A stretch of DNA of 64,000 nucleotides. Origin: Pleodorina starrii. Its lineage: Eukaryota > Chlorophyta > Chlorophyceae > Chlamydomonadales > Volvocaceae. Both the position numbers and the translations under genes were made by a program. Below the pieces are notes generated by a model that did no database searches, was not told where the DNA came from, and was given only the letters and a program-made list of their open reading frames with translations. Position 1 is the stretch's first letter, and each line of letters starts with the position of its first letter. The stretch spans positions 2,356,001 through 2,420,000 of the forward strand of contig BRXU01000018.1 in assembly GCA_030267565.1 (NCBI GenBank). Direction: 5' to 3'. Below are positions 25,852-38,561 of the stretch, in pieces.

Positions 25852-28800
25852 ATGGAGACTCCACATGGCAAGCGAGTTTGCGTGATTGGCTCGGGAATCA
25901 CTGGCCTCAGCGCTGCGTGGTTGCTGCACAGGTGCGTTAAATCTAAATGTCAATTGAATGTTTTGCTCGAGGGTACGTGATTGAAGGTTGCAGGTTTTAG
26001 AGCCCAACACTGGCAACCAAACCCAACGACCCTTTCGCGTCCCTGCCCGCAGGAATGGCGCCCGCGTTACCCTTTTAGAAAAGGAGGAGCGATGTGGTGG
26101 CCATACGTTAACCGACCACACGTCTGCATACCCGGTCGATTTGGGTTTCCAGGCGAGTGATGTCCGGTTGTCGTCATGAGCCAGTCAGCCCGTCATCCTG
26201 TTTGCCAATTGCTTTCGTTCTGCAGGTGTTCAACCTGACAACGTACCCGCATTTTGTGGGCTTCTTGGAGTGCTTGGGTGTGGACTCGGCGGAGTCGGAT
26301 ATGAGCTTCGCTCTTTCTGTGGACGATGGCAAGCTGGAGTGGGGCAGCGACAACCTGGACAGCATTTTTGCCCAGCGGCGCAACATGGCCAGCCCCTCCT
26401 TTCTGGCCATGCTGAAGGACGTGGTCCGTTTTGGGCGGGAGGCGCCCAAGGTGCGTAACCCTGCACGCTAGGGGGGTCCGCTGAAGGTGGGGACGTGGCG
26501 TGCCGTGTTTTTTTAGCCATTTGCATGGCGTATTGTGACCGGTCAGGATGTCTTTCTGTTTATCGATGTGGTGGTGGTTGTGCATGACGCGCACGCGCAG
26601 CGAGTGGAAGACCGGCCGCTTGCGCGTTATCGTGCAGGTGCTGGAGCCAGCTGTCGCCCACATATACGGCGACATGACCCTTGGCCAGTACCTTGAAAAG
26701 CACAACTACAGCACTTCATTCATCAACATCTACGTCGTACCGATGTGCGCGGCGGTCTGGAGCGTCCCCAACGCGCAGGTGTGTCCTTCAGGCGGACGAG
26801 GTCGACTTTTGGAGCCCGGGGACCCCAAGCACGTCTGGCTGTCTCGAGGGGCGCGCTTACTGGCATGGTGTTTTTCGTTGCACTTTGTGTCACTCGTTGA
26901 ATGACCAGTCCCCGTCGAACCTGCAGGTGCTCGTGTTTCCGGTGTGCATGCTTGTCCGATTCTGGATTAACCACCACTTGCTGGACATCTTCCAGCGGCC
27001 GCTGTGGCGCGTTGTGCGAGGGCGAAGCGAGACCTACGTGCGCCGCGTGTGCGACGGTGGGTTCTTACGATATTACCGGGTTGCTGAGTTCAGTCATTTT
27101 GGCACACGAAATGCAGATATGCGTGACGCGTGACACACCCTTGGAGGACGCCCCGAGTTAAGACGAAGCGGTGCACGGTCGAATACAGAAATACAGGGAC
27201 CTGACACGACGCACACCAATGCTCCCACTGGATAGGCCTCGTGTCCGCCAGCAAATAGAGCAGGCTGCCGACCAATTTGCCATACTGTCACTGCCGTACA
27301 TCCAACGGCTTTTCCTCCGCCCCAGCACGGTGCCGTGCGATATAGGCTCCACCCTGCGGGCTAGACTCCGCCAGGCCGTACCTTTCGCCCAGCTCCGTGG
27401 CGACTACTTCATGTCACGTTCAGAGCGATTACGCTCGTCCTTAAACCAAAGGATACGCGGGCCTGGAGCCTGCATTATGGCGCATCCCAGCGTATTTTGG
27501 CGTGTGCAATGTCTGGTATTGCATGAAGCCGGACTTGCTTGGCCCTTGGCCCTTGCCCCTCGACTGTTCCGTAGAGTTGCCCGACGTCCGGACGAGCACC
27601 CCGGCGTTGCGCGTGGTGCGCGAGGACGGTGGCGTGATAGTGGAGACTGCGGCCGGCGGTCAGGAACGGTTCGACGCTGTCGTCTTCGCAACCCACAGCG
27701 ACGTGACACTGCAGCTGCTGGGCGACGACGTGGACCCGGCTGAGCGCGAAGTGCTCACGGCCATCCCCTACAACGACAACGACGTTTACCTGCACACAGG
27801 TGCGCGGAAGGGCGCGGTTGGGACTGAATTGAAGTCCGAGGCTGTGGCCATTGTTGAGGCAGGAGGCCCCAATTTGTGATGTGTTGACCTTTTCAAATAG
27901 CGGGTCTTCTTTGCCACCGCAGATCCGGCGCTCATGCCTCGCAACCGGAAAGTCTGGTCGTCGTGGAACTTTCTCGGCAGCAGCGGCCCCGGCTCCGAGA
28001 CGGCCGCGGTCTGCGTGACTTACTGGGCCAACAGGCTTCAAGAGTTCCCTCCGGGGGCGCCTAACCTCTTTGTGACGCTGAACCCGCCACAACCGCCAGA
28101 GGCGAAGCACGTCATACGGCGCCTGTCGCTTGCTCACCCCGTCTTCAGGTACGTCCACATCGTAGCTGCGGGGTTGGTGGTTATGTAGGGCGTCGCATTC
28201 TTACATGGCTTGTGTGCAGACCTGCCGACGCTAGTGTAGCGTACGAGCTTCTCCAGCATTAAGTAGGCTTATAAGATTGTCATCGGATGAGGATGAAGAT
28301 GCCTGTGGTCATAGTTTGAAGTCAAGGGCTTGGGTTGGCGCTGCCTGAATACGGGTTTTCTGGGCGGTCGCGAAGACAAGTGATGACTTCATGCACGCTT
28401 GAACCCTCGCAGCGGAGCGTCCGTCGCGGCCCAGGCCCGGCTGCCGTCGCTGCAGGGGCACCGCAACACTTACTACGCGGGTGCCTGGGCGGCCTATGGC
28501 TTCCATGAGGACGGCATCCGGTCCGCTGTCGCGGTGATGGAAGCGATGGGCGGGAGCCTCCCGTGGGTCCCAAGGTAGGGTCAGGCTGCGGTCCAAGAAC
28601 ATCCGGTCTCAAGGAGAGGCCCTACAGCCTAACTCTTCGCCTGCCCCCAAACGCCACGGTGTCGCGCACCTTTAGCAGTGGCCTTGTGTTGGAGCATCGC
28701 GAGCCCGACGCTTTCGTGCTGCGCTTGGAACCTGACGAATGCCGTGCATGTCCGTTTGACAGGGCGACGAGCCCCAAGGTGACATTTTCGCAGCAGCTTT

Positions 28801-31800
28801 ATATGGGCCTTTTCGACAAGTACGCGCGGGCGGTGTTCACCCAGGGCCGCTTGCGCATGATTCTGCCCAACGGCAAGGAGCTTGTATACGGCAGCGAGGA
28901 CACTGCGAAGGCTCCGGTGTCCGCCGGTAAGTCGGCGCGAAGAGTTTCGCCTACGGCTTGTTCAATGGCCTGCTTTCCCCACAGCGTGGCGCAGGCGTCC
29001 TGTACGTGACTTTCCAATGGGGAAGCTTTGGATTTCTCTGTTATCTCTGTCATCGAGAGAATGGACGCCGTGATTCTCTATGGCAGACGGTTGTAGGGGG
29101 GCTCCTACATACGACGCTATGGCCGCACCCTGGGACGCCTAACCTTGCCACTTTTGAATTTTGCGTGCAGGGGAGGAATGGCGCGGCCGTCCGCCTCTCC
29201 GATGCACGCTACGAATCTTCGACATGGACTTCTTTCGCAAGATTGTGTTGCGCCACGATGTGGGCATGGGCGAGGCGTACATGGCAGGTGGGTTTGTGCG
29301 GCTCCCTCGGGCCAGGGTTGCGCCTAGAAGCTCAAGGCATTTTCGAATGTGTTTACAGGTGTCATTAGATTTTCACTCTGGGACTGAAAGGGTATCTCCA
29401 TACTCGTGCAGGTGACTTCGAGGCGGACAGCCTGGGCGGCTTCATGGCCGTCGTGGTTGCCAACGCCGTGAAGGCGGAGACGGAGCGCGGCCACCTGGGC
29501 TTGCTGAACTGGTTAGGCGAGCGGCTGCTCCTCCTGTCACACTTGCGGCGCCCAAATACCATCCAGGGTGCGCGCATGCCTCGCGGCTGGGATGCTTCTG
29601 CTGCATGGGCGTGGGCACACGCGGTGAACCGGGCCTGGAATATGTAAAAGATACCTCCATGCAGGGGTGAACGCCCAAGCAGTACAACAACATATAGATC
29701 TCTCTGCCCTGCGATTGGGCTGTAGAATATACTTGTAGTGCGGCGTTCTTGCAAGGTTGAACAGCATATCTTTCCGGTTGGCGTCACATGCTTCTCCCTG
29801 TCGGTCTGCATGTATATATGTATGTATGTACGGCAGGGAGCCGTAAGAACATTGAGGAGCACTACGACGCCGGAAACGCCATGTACAAGCTGTTCCTGGA
29901 CGAGACGCTGACGTACAGCTCGGGTGTGTACCTGAAGCCGTCGGACTCACTACACCAGGCGCAGCTGAACAAGATTGACGCGCTGATTGCCAAGGCGCGC
30001 ATTGGGCCCAACGACCACGTGCTGGAGATCGGCTGCGGCTGGGGCGGCTTCGCCATTCGCGCGGTGCAGACTACCGGCTGCCGCTGGACGGGCATCACCA
30101 TCAGCAAGGAGCAGCTGGCGGAGGCGACGGAGCGCGTCGCCGCCGCGGGCCTGCAGGTGCGCCTGCATGGGGCGCACTTGTGCGAGGGTTGCATCGCCAA
30201 CACATCCGTTGATGCATACGCGACCTTCCAACAAGTTCGGGTCTTCGGTAACTGGCGTTACAGTCGTGCAGGAGCGGCAAAGCTTGATGTCTGAAGCTCT
30301 CAAAGAACCGGGGCCTGTATTGGATGCAGCTACTGTTTCTTTTGACTCGGGCGTGGTTGGGGGTATTTTCCCAAACGCAACGCCGCAGGACCGCATCACG
30401 CTGCTCTTCTGCGACTACCGCGACACGCCCACGGCGCTGGGTGTGGGCACTTTTGACGCTGTGGTGAGCGTCGAGATGATCGAGGCCGTGGGGCACGAGC
30501 ACCTGGAGCCCTACTTCAAGGTCATCGGGACCATGCTCAAGCCCGGCGGCCGGGCGGTGCTGCAGGCTATTTGCTGCGCCGACGAGAGGTGCGTCACTTG
30601 CGTTGTTCGTTCATCTGCGAGCAATGGGGCTGGATTCGGCGGGCTTTCATCACTCGCCCTTTTCCCGTGCACCTGCCTGTTGTAACTAGCCCCTTGCCGT
30701 CGCGCATTCATTTGACCTTGTTTCGACCCAGGTACGAGGCATACTGCCACACCTCGGACTTCATCCGGGAGCACATCTTCCCGGGGGGCCACCTGCCGAG
30801 CCTGGGCGCCATTGCCGACTGCTGCCGCGGCACCGGATTGGCGCTGCGCGACACGCACGACATTGGGCCAGACTACGCCATCACGCTGCGCTCTTGGCGG
30901 GACACCTGGGAAACGCGGCGCGAAGAGGTGCTCGCCCTGGGATATAGCGACCGCTTCTGGCGCAAGTACAGGTGCGTGTCCACTGCCGTGCCCGTTTGTT
31001 GGGGCAGCACCAGATGAGAGCATTGGGGACACTTCCGGCGTCATGGGTGCCCGCATGGCATAGTCTTGTAGGGTATTAAAAGCCAACGTATGCTTTTGCT
31101 CGTCCCGCACGGCGGCTCGACCAGGTTCTACTTCGTGTTCTGTGAGGCGGCTTTCGACGCGCGCTACATCCACAACTACCACGTGCTTCTGGTCAAGGAC
31201 GCGCAGTCCGTCCCTGCTGCCAGCGCCGCCACAGGCGTTGCGGCGCGGGAAGTGGCGCCCCGGCAGGCCAGCGTACTGGCGCACGAGCTGCCGTCGGACC
31301 CTGTCACGCAGGTGGATAGGGCAAAGGGCACTTGATCCTTCTTGGCCGTGCACGATCGAATAGCAGAAGGGATATGCCGAACCTTTACGGCACGAGCCAA
31401 GGCTCCCTAGGCTCTCAGCAAGGTGCAGGACATCCTCGCCGCCGTTACACCTTGACATTTAGTGCTCATCTACTTTCTTCCTACATGCAGGTGCTGATGG
31501 CCCTCTACTTCTTCCTTGCCGGCCTGCTGGTCAGCCGCCACCCCTACATGTGGCTGCTGCCGGCCGCGTCGTGCCTAATGGCGCTCGTCGCTGGAATGGC
31601 GCACTATGCGTCCCAGGCCCTGGTGCCGAGCTATAGGTGCGGAGGGCGACGGACTGGAAGAATGAGTAGCAACAGCAGACGTCCGCCGGGGCACATGCGC
31701 TTTTGGAGTGTTATCTGTAATAAGGCGCCTTTTGCTGGTCGACATTGCAGGTTCCTGACGCCGGAGCGGCGTGCCCTATGGTGCAGCGACGTTGCCCACG

Positions 31801-32751
31801 TCGCTTACTCGGCAATGGTGTCGGCTGCGGCGCTGATGTATATGGCCGCTGAGCCACGTGCGCTGCAGCTGTCGAACCCCCCGGACGACATCACCATTCC
31901 GTCGCTGATCACAGCCGCGTCGACAGGTGAACCTCCCTTGCGGGCTCTTTGAGTGCGTGCGCTCCGTTCCGAGACACCGTTTGGAACCCAGTAGGGCTTG
32001 ACAGGCCCTTCGAAAATGGTTTTGCCAGTCAATGGAAGGCGGACTAGTATGTAGTGCGAACAGCTTATGACTTGTCAGGATATAGGTTTACAGGGCCGTC
32101 GCCTCACTGACTCCCTGTTGACTGCTGCATTTCTGCGCAGGCGTGTTCGCATTCAACCTGTGGATGTGCGTCCGCGCGCGCTTATTTGAGCGCACCGTGG
32201 TGGCCATAATGCAGTACACTGTGCTGCTGGTGCTATTTGGAACGGCAACATACAAGGGCGTGGGCGTGCCTTTCCTCGCCGCCACACTCGCCTCGGAGGT
32301 GTACAGTGTCGCCTTCCTGCTTGGCAAGCTCCAGGAGATGGCAGGTGAGCATTACGGTAATCCAGAATGGGTTGCTAATCGTTCCGCAAACCCTGGCTTA
32401 GAACAGTCAAACCCAGTGAGGAGATCGCGTTACTGGCGTGCAACTCGGTTGGTGCACGCAGGCATCGGCATGACGTCTCTGCGGCGCTACACCCGCTTCG
32501 CCGAGCAGGCGACGCTGGTGCTGTGCCGGCTGGTGCCGCACGCCGCCACGGTCTTCATCGTGATTATGAACCCGGGGGCGTTTGGCTCGCTATTGTACTA
32601 TGGCATGTGCCTTGCCGGCATGGCGTTCACCAACTGGCTCAACCTGCACAAAGCGGCGCTCCTTTTCAGCAGGCAGCAGCAGCAGCTTGCGGGCAGCGGA
32701 ACCGTCGCGTCAACGACGGCGGCGACGACGGGCAAGTTGCGTACTGATTAG
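25852..32751 (+). CDS. FAD amine-oxidase-like / cyclopropane-fatty-acid-synthase / TLC-like fusion
   Basis: Predicted lipid-modifying enzyme of about 1190 residues. Exons: 25852-25931, 26053-26152, 26226-26450, 26638-26778, 26927-27056, 27575-27799, 27923-28148, 28413-28574, 28679-28926, 29171-29287, 29412-29567, 29837-30156, 30389-30588, 30732-30971, 31125-31311, 31491-31636, 31751-31926, 32141-32344, 32462-32751. Residues 8-430 are an FAD flavoprotein (VIGSGITGLSAAWLL, DLGFQ/VFNLTTYPHFVGF, AYGFHEDG), the usual N-terminal partner in plant CFA synthases. Residues 440-915 are the SAM-dependent methyltransferase (VLEIGCGWGGFAI, SVEMIEAVGHEHLEPYF, FDARYIHNYHVLLVK), which in known enzymes adds a methylene bridge to unsaturated acyl chains of phospholipids. 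From residue 919 there are several hydrophobic segments in a TLC-like order. The paired histidines of ceramide synthases are absent. The acceptor of exon 9 is uncertain: 28628 also keeps frame and adds 17 residues. Intron 2 has a GC donor. Confidence 0.87.
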
Positions 32752-33928
32752 AGCTTTTCCGCCTAAGAAACGGAGCACTCCGATATTGCATTACCTGAGG
32801 GACCCTTCCCTAGTAACAGCATATGCAACTGCACGCGTGACGGTTAACTGAAGTACTGCAGATCGGAGCGGGAGGATACCGTACACGTGATGTGACCCGC
32901 TATTGGTGTCGCCCCAGCGTGCGGTCTGGCGCAAGTGCCATATCCTTCCTTGCGGGCGCTGCAAGGTTGTTGATTGCGAGCGGAGTTTAGGAGAGTGAAG
33001 GCTGACGATGCGAGCGATCTAGGGAAGCGCGTAATTATGGGGAAGGCGAACGTACGAGGTTGGCCCTATGGAGAGCTGGATGCCGGCGTTCTATGGGTTG
33101 GCCTGGAAAGGTTACACGAGCGTGTGTGCATAGAGCTATCTCGTATACGCAGGCAGTAATGAGCTGCAGTGTGTGATGTTATGGTGCCGTCCTGTGCACT
33201 TAAAACATTGGCTACAGCTTTGCTGTTATCCGTAATAGAAGCATGACTGGGAGGCTGTGATCGAAAGCCAGGCGTGAGCGCTATGGGTATGCAGGTGAGG
33301 CAACAAGTGCTGAGCTGGTTTGCGTCCCCATTCTAGTATGTAGACGGTCAGACTGAGGTTGCCCTGAGTCGTTAACGGTATCAACCGTCTGTCGCTCCCT
33401 TGTTTTTGTTTGTGTGTGGGGGGGCCGCTCTTGCGATGAATGATGCCGCCTGGCTTGCGCTGGCCTCAGCTGTGCAGCTTTGCAGAGTGTGATCATTGGT
33501 TACCGTAGGCCCCGCCGTTTTATGTAACAAAGCTAGTGCCACAGATCGTGAAGACTGCCCTCGTACGCCGTCTCCGTCCCTCCGCTGCGGTATCTTCTTT
33601 ATTGCCCGTACAACAATACTTGAAGCCCATCATGTTACACGCCGTTAGAATGCGTGTTTTACAAGGCAAATACGGGGTCTTGCGGCGGGCACAATGGGCC
33701 TCACGGCCCAGCCCCGCGGGCATGCCTCATGCAGACTTCACCCCTCCGCTTACCGTCGGCAAGGGGTTCGGTCCCATGGGACCCGCAAAACGCGACCGCT
33801 GGGATTCGGTTGATTAATCGCTTGGCATATTGATACGGATGCACCCGTTCCTGCCCACGCATCGTTAGCACGAACAACTTCGATGAGAGGGAAACGCGCT
33901 AGTCATGCGACCTCCTAGAACGCCACTG
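32752..33928. other. Convergent 3' region after the lipid-enzyme fusion
   Basis: No exon is recognisable here. TGTAA at 33523-33527 on the plus strand could end the lipid-enzyme transcript, about 770 bases after its stop. Minus-strand TGTAA at 33635-33639 and 33659-33663 could end the J-domain gene, about 290 and 270 bases after its stop. A dispersed GC-rich repeat lies at 33565-33600. Confidence 0.4.
33565..33600 (+). repeat. Dispersed GC-rich repeat, copy A
   Basis: It ends in CGCTGCGGTATCTTCTTT. The same sequence, with one internal 8-base difference, recurs at 39992-40019. A diverged form recurs at 56729-56760, and a more diverged one starts at 56811. All copies have the same orientation and lie outside coding exons. 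Confidence 0.6.
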
Positions 33929-36900
33929 TCAGCCCTTGATGGGGCGGCTATATCGCAGGATGTCCGCCGAGCCACCACGACCGCGACCACTTCTGCCACC
34001 GGGACCATTGGCACCGCCCCGGCCCTTGCCGCCCGCCCCTTTGCTTCCGCTGGTGGCACCGCTGCGGGTCGCACCGCCTCCGCGCGCCTTGCCGCGTCGA
34101 CCGAGCAACGCAGTGCGGCGCAAGTTGCCCAGGCGCATTTGCCCTGCCCGCTGCGCTTGAAGCTCTCCCCCTCGTTGAACCTGCAACGTTTGGGTGTTAT
34201 AGGGTGCAGCTTGCACATCTCCATGGGAAGAGGGCCATCGGACAAAGCAAAGACCAAGCACGAGAGGCGTGGGATAAACCTGCCCTCAGAAAAGCGAGAC
34301 CGTGCAAACTAACGCATATGGAAGGCCAGACGCGTGGTGCTTAAGACCCCACATCCCTTTCGCACCTGGCACAGAAATAAAATTAACAATTGACTCCTTG
34401 GGCACCGGCTTACATGCGAACCCCCACACGGCTTCTACGGTTTGAACTTGGGCTCCGTTGCTGAACGAGTAAAAAGCTGCCGAGCTGTGCGCGTGTAGAC
34501 CTGATCCCACCTGGCCAGCTGCTCTTTTGAGATTGCTTACCATCCTAGTATGCCCATGTCCCCCACCTGTTTCAAGAACATATCAAGTGTCTGCGTGCAC
34601 GCCTCCGCATCGCCATGCGTGGAGCCACCGGGTTGCGCCTCATCGTCGTGCGCTCCAAGCGGCTCGTCCCACCAGGCGTCGTCAGGGTCGGCATCGCCAC
34701 CCTCGGCGCAGTGCCCGCCCCCTTCCTCGAGCACAACATCGCAGCATTCCTCTGCATCTCCCCCCGAGGCGTTCAAGCCAGCCGCGCTCCCGCCCTTCCA
34801 ATGGCGCTCCACATGGTCTGGTGCCGCGCCCATCCAGGCAGGTGCATCGCCGTGGTGTTCTGCAAACGCCCCTCCGTTGTCACCGCGACCCGACGCGCCC
34901 GCGCCAGCTCGTTCGGGCCGTGCTCGACTGCCGCCGACGGTGTATGTTTCGTGCCCTGGATCAGCGATGTCTGCAACCGCACTGTCGCGCGCCGCCGCAG
35001 GACCGGACCTCCCCACAGCAAGCGGCTGCCGCGATTCGTGGGCGGTGACCGCGCCCTCGTCGGCTCCGCTGCAGTGCAACCGGGAAGGGCTGGGAGGCGG
35101 CGAGGCGCACCGCGTGCGTGGCCGCCCATAAAAGCTGGCGCTCGGCACGGCACTGGTGGTGGCCTTGCGCACACCGAGCTGGCTCCGCTGCCGCTCCCTC
35201 TGCTCCCCGGCGGTGCCTTGCGGCCAGCCATACGCGTACGCCTCAGCCTCTGTTTGGGTGAAGCTGGACCGCGGCTGCGGGACTCCGATGGCCTCCTCCT
35301 GCGCCGCTGTTGCCAATGGCGTTGCAGCTGCCCCACTAGCTGCGACAGGGCGGAGCTTCGCCGCCCCTCGCGCTTTGTGACTCCAGGCCATGTCCCCGAC
35401 CTGCGCCAAGGGCAGCTGCTGCCGGAGCCGACCAAAGGCCACACTGCCGCGCCCGCCCGCTGCTGCGCTGCCGCTTGGATGCCAACTGATCCCAGCTGGC
35501 GGCACCGCATCCGCCGTAGACCGCACCCGGTCCACATCCGCTTCAGCCGGTGCGCTAGCCTTGGTGCCGGCCCGGGCCGCGCCGCTCGGCTGCATTCTCT
35601 GACGTCGGCCGGAAGCTGACGCGGATTGGTCCCGCGCTGCTTGCGGCACAGCCTCCGCGCCGCATCCACCCATGGCCGTGCTGCCCGTGTTTTGTCCGGG
35701 GCCCTCGGGCACATCCCAGATGCCCTCCGAATTGTCGGAGCTGCTGGCCGGATTTCCGCTGCTAGCTGAGGGCGACGACACGTCGTTTTCGTCGTCATCG
35801 TCGGCGGCGGCGGTGGCATCCAGATCCTCCAAGGAACCGGAGCCAGAGGCCTCGCTGTCCCCGCTGCAGCTCTCCGACGAAGGTCCCGGTGATCGAGGCG
35901 CCAGTCGATGCCGTGCACGCGCCCGGCCGAGCTTCTCGCCTCCCCCCAGGGCTGCTGCAGCTGCCCTCCGTTGCCGGCCTTGCTGATGCGGACGACGCTC
36001 CCCGCCGGACTCGCGGCGGTCCCCGCGGTCGAGCTCGGCAAACGCCGGCGCCTGGCGGACCGCCACACCGAAAACGGGTCGTCGAGCCCAGGCACTCCCC
36101 GCGTGTGGCCCCTGTCAAGCGGCATAAAGTGAAGAGCGAGCGTACGAGCGCATGATGTCAAGGGCAAGGGCGGGCTATCCATGTGGGTGTAGGCCCCAAG
36201 TGCACAATCACAACCTCCGTAACCCAGAACCGTGCAATTTCGGAGCTTTCTGCGGCTTCTTACCGGGGCAGTGGCAGCGCCCGCCGTCGGCGCTGGCTCT
36301 GGCACGTCCCCAGCCGCCTCGCCATCCACCCCCGTGTGCAGGAACGAAATGTTGGCGTGCTCCGACTCGGTGCCCTCGACAAGGCGCGGCGACCCCGGAC
36401 GGTCGGCCACAGCGCAAGCAGGGCCCTGCTGCCCAGACGCGCTACGCCGCTTTCGCAGCAGCTCGACGAGTCCGGCTGGCCGCGATGTCGCCCTGGGAGC
36501 GGAGCCGCCGTCAGCATCGCCGGTGCATCGCCGCTTCCCCGCCGGCACGGCTCCTCCCTTTGGCGAATGCGGTGACTCCGCGAGCACCTCCCGCGCGTCC
36601 GCCGATTCGTCTGGTATGTCGATTGTAAATGGCTTCACGGCTGCGGGGACATGGCCGCCTGCGCGAGGTCGCCGCAGCTGGGCCGTCGCTGCTGCTGCGT
36701 GCTTGGGTTGGCCTGTGCTGCGTGCATCAACGCCCGTCCGATGCGGCCCAGCGTCTTTCTGTTCAGGTGCACCTGGTTCAGCATCGCCAGCCGCTGTCGC
36801 CGGACGCGCTGACGGTCCGGCTGCCGTGTTCTGCCGGTTCCATGCCGATGCGAGAGGGCCACGCGCGGAACCCCAGAGGCTTCCCTGCGTGGCGTCGGGA

Positions 36901-37460
36901 TGTGGGTCTTTTTTCAGAAGTTAGGGGATTGCTTCTGCGGTATGCCGTCGCATTGGACACGCGGCAACAACGCTTGCGTGGGTATCTACTAAACGGTTTT
37001 AGCGACACTGCCCCCCTTCCCGGGACCGAAGCTTCAGCAGGACCTGCCGCACCTGCCGCGCCGCATGTGCCGGTCGAGGTGCTGGCCCCAGGCCTGCTGC
37101 CGGTGCTGCCTGACATCCAGCGTCCGATTGTGCTGCCGGGGCTGGGGCAGCGTAGAACTGCCCCCAGAGGTCCCTATTGACAGCGTGTGGTTGTTGAACA
37201 GGTTGAAGCTGCTGACTGGCAGAAGTATAGTGTCTTTGAAGTGCCTGAAAAACTTCAGATGCAAGTAAGGCTGGGAGAGTGGACGCAGAGCACTTGTCGG
37301 GATGGAAGACCAGGGACAGGCGACGGTAAGCGGTCTTGACCTCAGCAAGCGTGGTATCTGGTGTAAGTCCTAGGGCCCTAAAGGGACATCGACTGCCGAG
37401 GATGTTGGCCGCAAGCTCGTCAAGCGAGACGTTCCCTTGGCAGCCACCTAGCGCCGCCAT
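33929..37460 (-). CDS. N-terminal J-domain protein with RGG-rich tail
   Basis: Hsp40-type co-chaperone of otherwise unknown job. Exons, all in phase 0: 37460-37053, 36884-36264, 36111-34567, 34180-33929, giving about 941 residues. The J domain lies at residues 25-90: PFRALGLTPDTTLAEVKTAY, then YRRLSLVFHPDKCSA with the HPD triad needed to stimulate Hsp70. The middle is long, hydrophilic and low in complexity, including the acidic stretch DDDDENDVSSPSASS and blocks rich in Ala, Gly and Ser. The modelled last exon is basic, with KGRGGANGPGGRSGRGRGG, so nucleic-acid contact is possible. The last junction is ambiguous. A stronger donor (GTAAGC, exon end 34541) would enter the last exon in another frame and stop at 33865, removing the RGG tail. 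I cannot place it in a named J-protein class. Confidence 0.72.
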
Positions 37461-37764
37461 GGCCCGCTGCCCGCTGGACCATTAACTAGCTTTTTAACAT
37501 ATAACGTCGCGAAAGGCAATGGCGCCGGGTTCAGGAGCGCGAACAGCGAGCTTTCCTCTTTTTGGCAGTTGGCGGTTAGGTCTGTAAGCGCGGGAAAGCT
37601 TCTTCGTGATGACTATTACACGGCAACACGGGGACGCCCTATGCTTTTGAAGCTGAGAGCTTCTAAACAAGCAGGACGGCGTACCATCGTATTGTGGCTT
37701 CGCCAAACTTCAAACAGCTTTACAAGCAGAAGTTGGAAACGTGGGTTCATACCCTCAGGAAACC
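37461..37764. promoter_or_regulatory. Shared head-to-head upstream region (J-domain gene / CTF8)
   Basis: The two divergent start codons are 304 bases apart, so the promoters overlap or abut. The stretch is AT-richer than the exons beside it. No specific binding site can be named. Confidence 0.45.
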
Positions 37765-38561
37765 ATGATTATTCCGGTTATGTGCCCTGAAGGCAAAGTT
37801 GTCGATTGGGTCCTAGTAGAGCTGCAAGGAAAATTGGAAAACCTGACTGACGAGGAAACATCGGAGATTGGGGTACTGCTCTCGAAAGATAAGGTGAGGC
37901 GACAATGCTTATCGCATGGAAATCAAGACAAAATGGTTACGGGGAAATTCTGAGACGTCCGGCTGTATGCTCGTGACAGGCGGCATCGGCAAAACACACA
38001 AGGCGTGTATTTCCCACACGGTTACCTGCACACCTCCCCGTAGCGGGGGCCCAGGAGCATGATTGGTGCATATTAGAACAGCGTGTGTTTAATACGGGTA
38101 TAGGTTATCAATTCAGTAATCCCGGCTTTCCTGCTAGAACCTGTTAGCTAGATGCCTCAGCGCGGGCCATCGGCAGCCTAGTAGGAAGCCAAATGCCAGC
38201 ATCCACACGCAACCCTTGCTGGGATCTTCTTCCCATGAACGGTGTCCACTTGCAGGATGGCAAAGCACTCCAACTGACCATTGGGTACCACCAGTTGGAG
38301 GGCAAGCGGGTCCCGCTGAAGAAGCCCCTCGCAATTCTGAGCAAGAGCGGCAGCACATCCCACGCGGGGGACACCAGCACTTCCTATGAGGTGGGTGACA
38401 GGGCCCATCGCCCCATCAGCGCGTGCGGAGCTGGCCGCTGCTGCCGGCTGCGCAGCATGTCCATTCGGCTCCCTGGCGTGTAGGTGGTGGGCGTCATCCG
38501 CGACCAGTATCTGTTCAAGACGCGACCGCGGGCACTCATTTCAAAGCCGGCGGGGCGGTAG
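37765..38561 (+). CDS. CTF8: CTF8, subunit of the alternative clamp-loader RFC-Ctf18
   Basis: Small subunit that joins Ctf18 and Dcc1 in the alternative RFC complex, which loads PCNA during sister-chromatid cohesion and replication. Three phase-0 exons, 37765-37893, 38256-38390 and 38484-38561, encode 113 residues, close to the usual length of about 120. The family signature is intact: MIIPV at the start, WVLVELQGKLE, LTIGYHQLEGK, VPLKKPLAIL, then YEVVGVIRDQYLFKTRPRAL near the end. The ATG at 37765 is chosen because it gives the conserved MIIPV beginning. It is driven from a short region shared with the divergent J-domain gene. Identification rests on these motifs and I regard it as firm. Confidence 0.9.

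Noticed and set aside
34615..35619. 334-codon plus-strand open frame
   Set aside because: Antisense to the long third exon of the J-domain gene. The minus strand has the phase-consistent exons.
34773..36638. 621-codon minus-strand open frame read straight through
   Set aside because: Only its first part (to 36264) fits as an exon. Beyond the GTAAGA donor it reads in a different frame from the acidic, coding-like frame that follows the acceptor at 36111.
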